Assembly (NCBI GenBank): GCA_051880035.1
Contig: JBJENE010000042.1
Span: 1 to 42,923, forward strand
Source: Eshraghiella sp051880035
Lineage (GTDB): Bacteria; Bacillota; Clostridia; Lachnospirales; Lachnospiraceae
Direction of reading: 5' to 3'
Length of the DNA stretch: 42,923 nt
Shown here: positions 42,298 to 42,923 of the stretch, piece after piece
Layout of the letters: each line of letters starts with the position of its first letter
Position numbering within the stretch: position 1 is the first letter of the stretch
Notes under the pieces: generated by a model
What the model was told of the DNA's origin: nothing
The model's input: the letters and a program-made list of their open reading frames with translations, nothing else
Database searches by the model: none
Program-made: the position numbers and the translations under genes

Positions 42298-42923
42298 TTA
42301 TAAGCTTTCTCTGAAAATCTGTTCAATCTCATCTGCATCAAGCACCTTGTAACCACCAGGCATAATTATCGTAGCCTTCACAAGATCCGGAATCATGTCC
42401 TTTGTTGCTCCAAGCTCAGTAATGTTCAATACAAGACCAAGTTCCTTCATCCAGTTTTCCATTGCGGTAAGTCCCTCAGACGCAACCTGCTCATCTGTCT
42501 TTCCTGTCGCATCAATGTCCCATACATTCTTTGCAAAACGAACAAATTTCGCAAGTCCATAAGGCATAATATACCTATAATATGGCAATGAAACCGCAGC
42601 CAATGTCATGCCATGTGTTGCATCTGTGCATGCTCCCACGGACTGACCAAGCATATGCACCATCCAGTCTGTTGACTTTGCCTTCGCAACCAATGTGTTA
42701 AGTGCCCAGGTTGCAGACCACATGATATTGCTCCTTGCCTCATAATCCTGTGGATTTTTATTCGCGATACGACTTGAATGTATTACCGACTTCATCAGTC
42801 CTTCACTGATATAATCACTTGTATTATCATCGTCTCCGGAGAAATACTGCTCACATATATGGTTAAAGATATCATAAATTCCTGAAATCATCTGATAATG
42901 AGGGAGCGTCAGTGTGTATTTCG
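42298..42923 (-). CDS. iron-containing alcohol dehydrogenase, C-terminal part (cut by window edge)
   Basis: The frame is open to the right edge, so the N-terminal NAD-binding half is outside the window; about 208 residues are seen. Metal-ligand histidines are in DIFNHICEQYF, in VHMLGQSVGA and in DATHGMTLA. This fits the butanol dehydrogenase/YqhD-like group of family III alcohol dehydrogenases, which reduce aldehydes with NAD(P)H. It is the upstream neighbour of the creatininase-family gene on the same strand. Confidence 0.92.
   Translation of the reverse strand, partial: KYTLTLPHYQMISGIYDIFNHICEQYFSGDDDNTSDYISEGLMKSVIHSSRIANKNPQDYEARSNIMWSATWALNTLVAKAKSTDWMVHMLGQSVGACTDATHGMTLAAVSLPYYRYIMPYGLAKFVRFAKNVWDIDATGKTDEQVASEGLTAMENWMKELGLVLNITELGATKDMIPDLVKATIIMPGGYKVLDADEIEQIFRESL

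Overview
The window looks like chromosomal DNA of a low-to-moderate G+C member of the Clostridia, most likely a Lachnospiraceae gut anaerobe. This is an inference from gene types: a flavo-diiron oxygen-detoxifying protein, a flotillin with only 509 residues, an ECF sigma/anti-sigma pair typical of the group, SleB-like hydrolase, J-domain coiled-coil protein and AP2-domain protein. Nothing visible fixes the genus. Almost all genes lie on the minus strand. No rRNA, tRNA, CRISPR array, insertion sequence or prophage was seen.

Layout. 1-2043: a small SGNH esterase and a divergent flavo-diiron protein. 2131-11071: a seven-gene leftward cluster for making and exporting a rhamnose-type surface polysaccharide (multispan membrane protein, RmlC, Wzm/TagG permease, Wzt/TagH ATPase, small membrane protein, two-domain GT2 glycosyltransferase, DUF2142 membrane protein). 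11122-12651: flotillin. 12803-14175: ECF sigma factor with its membrane anti-sigma partner. 14264-18082: glycosyltransferase, MATE exporter and histidine phosphatase. 18166-22399: topoisomerase IV (parE-parC). 22545-24803: OmpR-type two-component system. 24887-26380: threonine synthase.

26531-28515 holds a SleB-like cell-wall hydrolase with a compact structured leader, a T-rich spacer of about 300 bases, and a plus-strand AP2-domain protein that looks like a domesticated HNH/AP2 homing endonuclease. 28518-35055 is a branched-chain amino-acid region: leuC-leuD-nitrilase, a divergent LysR regulator, ilvN-ilvC, with an EAL-HDOD signalling protein downstream. 35190-39469: J-domain coiled-coil protein, CPA2 cation/proton antiporter, a second SGNH hydrolase overlapping a ferredoxin-type aldo/keto reductase, and a 61-residue charged protein.

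39592-42923 is the accessory part: a zinc-ribbon protein, two paralogous 65-residue membrane proteins, a G+C-rich patch leading into five copies of an exact 54-bp tandem repeat, a lipoprotein gene interrupted by a frameshift exactly at an A AAA AAG slippery heptamer, a creatininase-family gene that has lost its N-terminal metal-binding motif, and the 3' part of an iron-containing alcohol dehydrogenase cut by the window edge. The best leads for something new are the AP2/HNH-like protein with a palindrome around its own promoter, the 54-bp repeat array, and the slippery-site lipoprotein.
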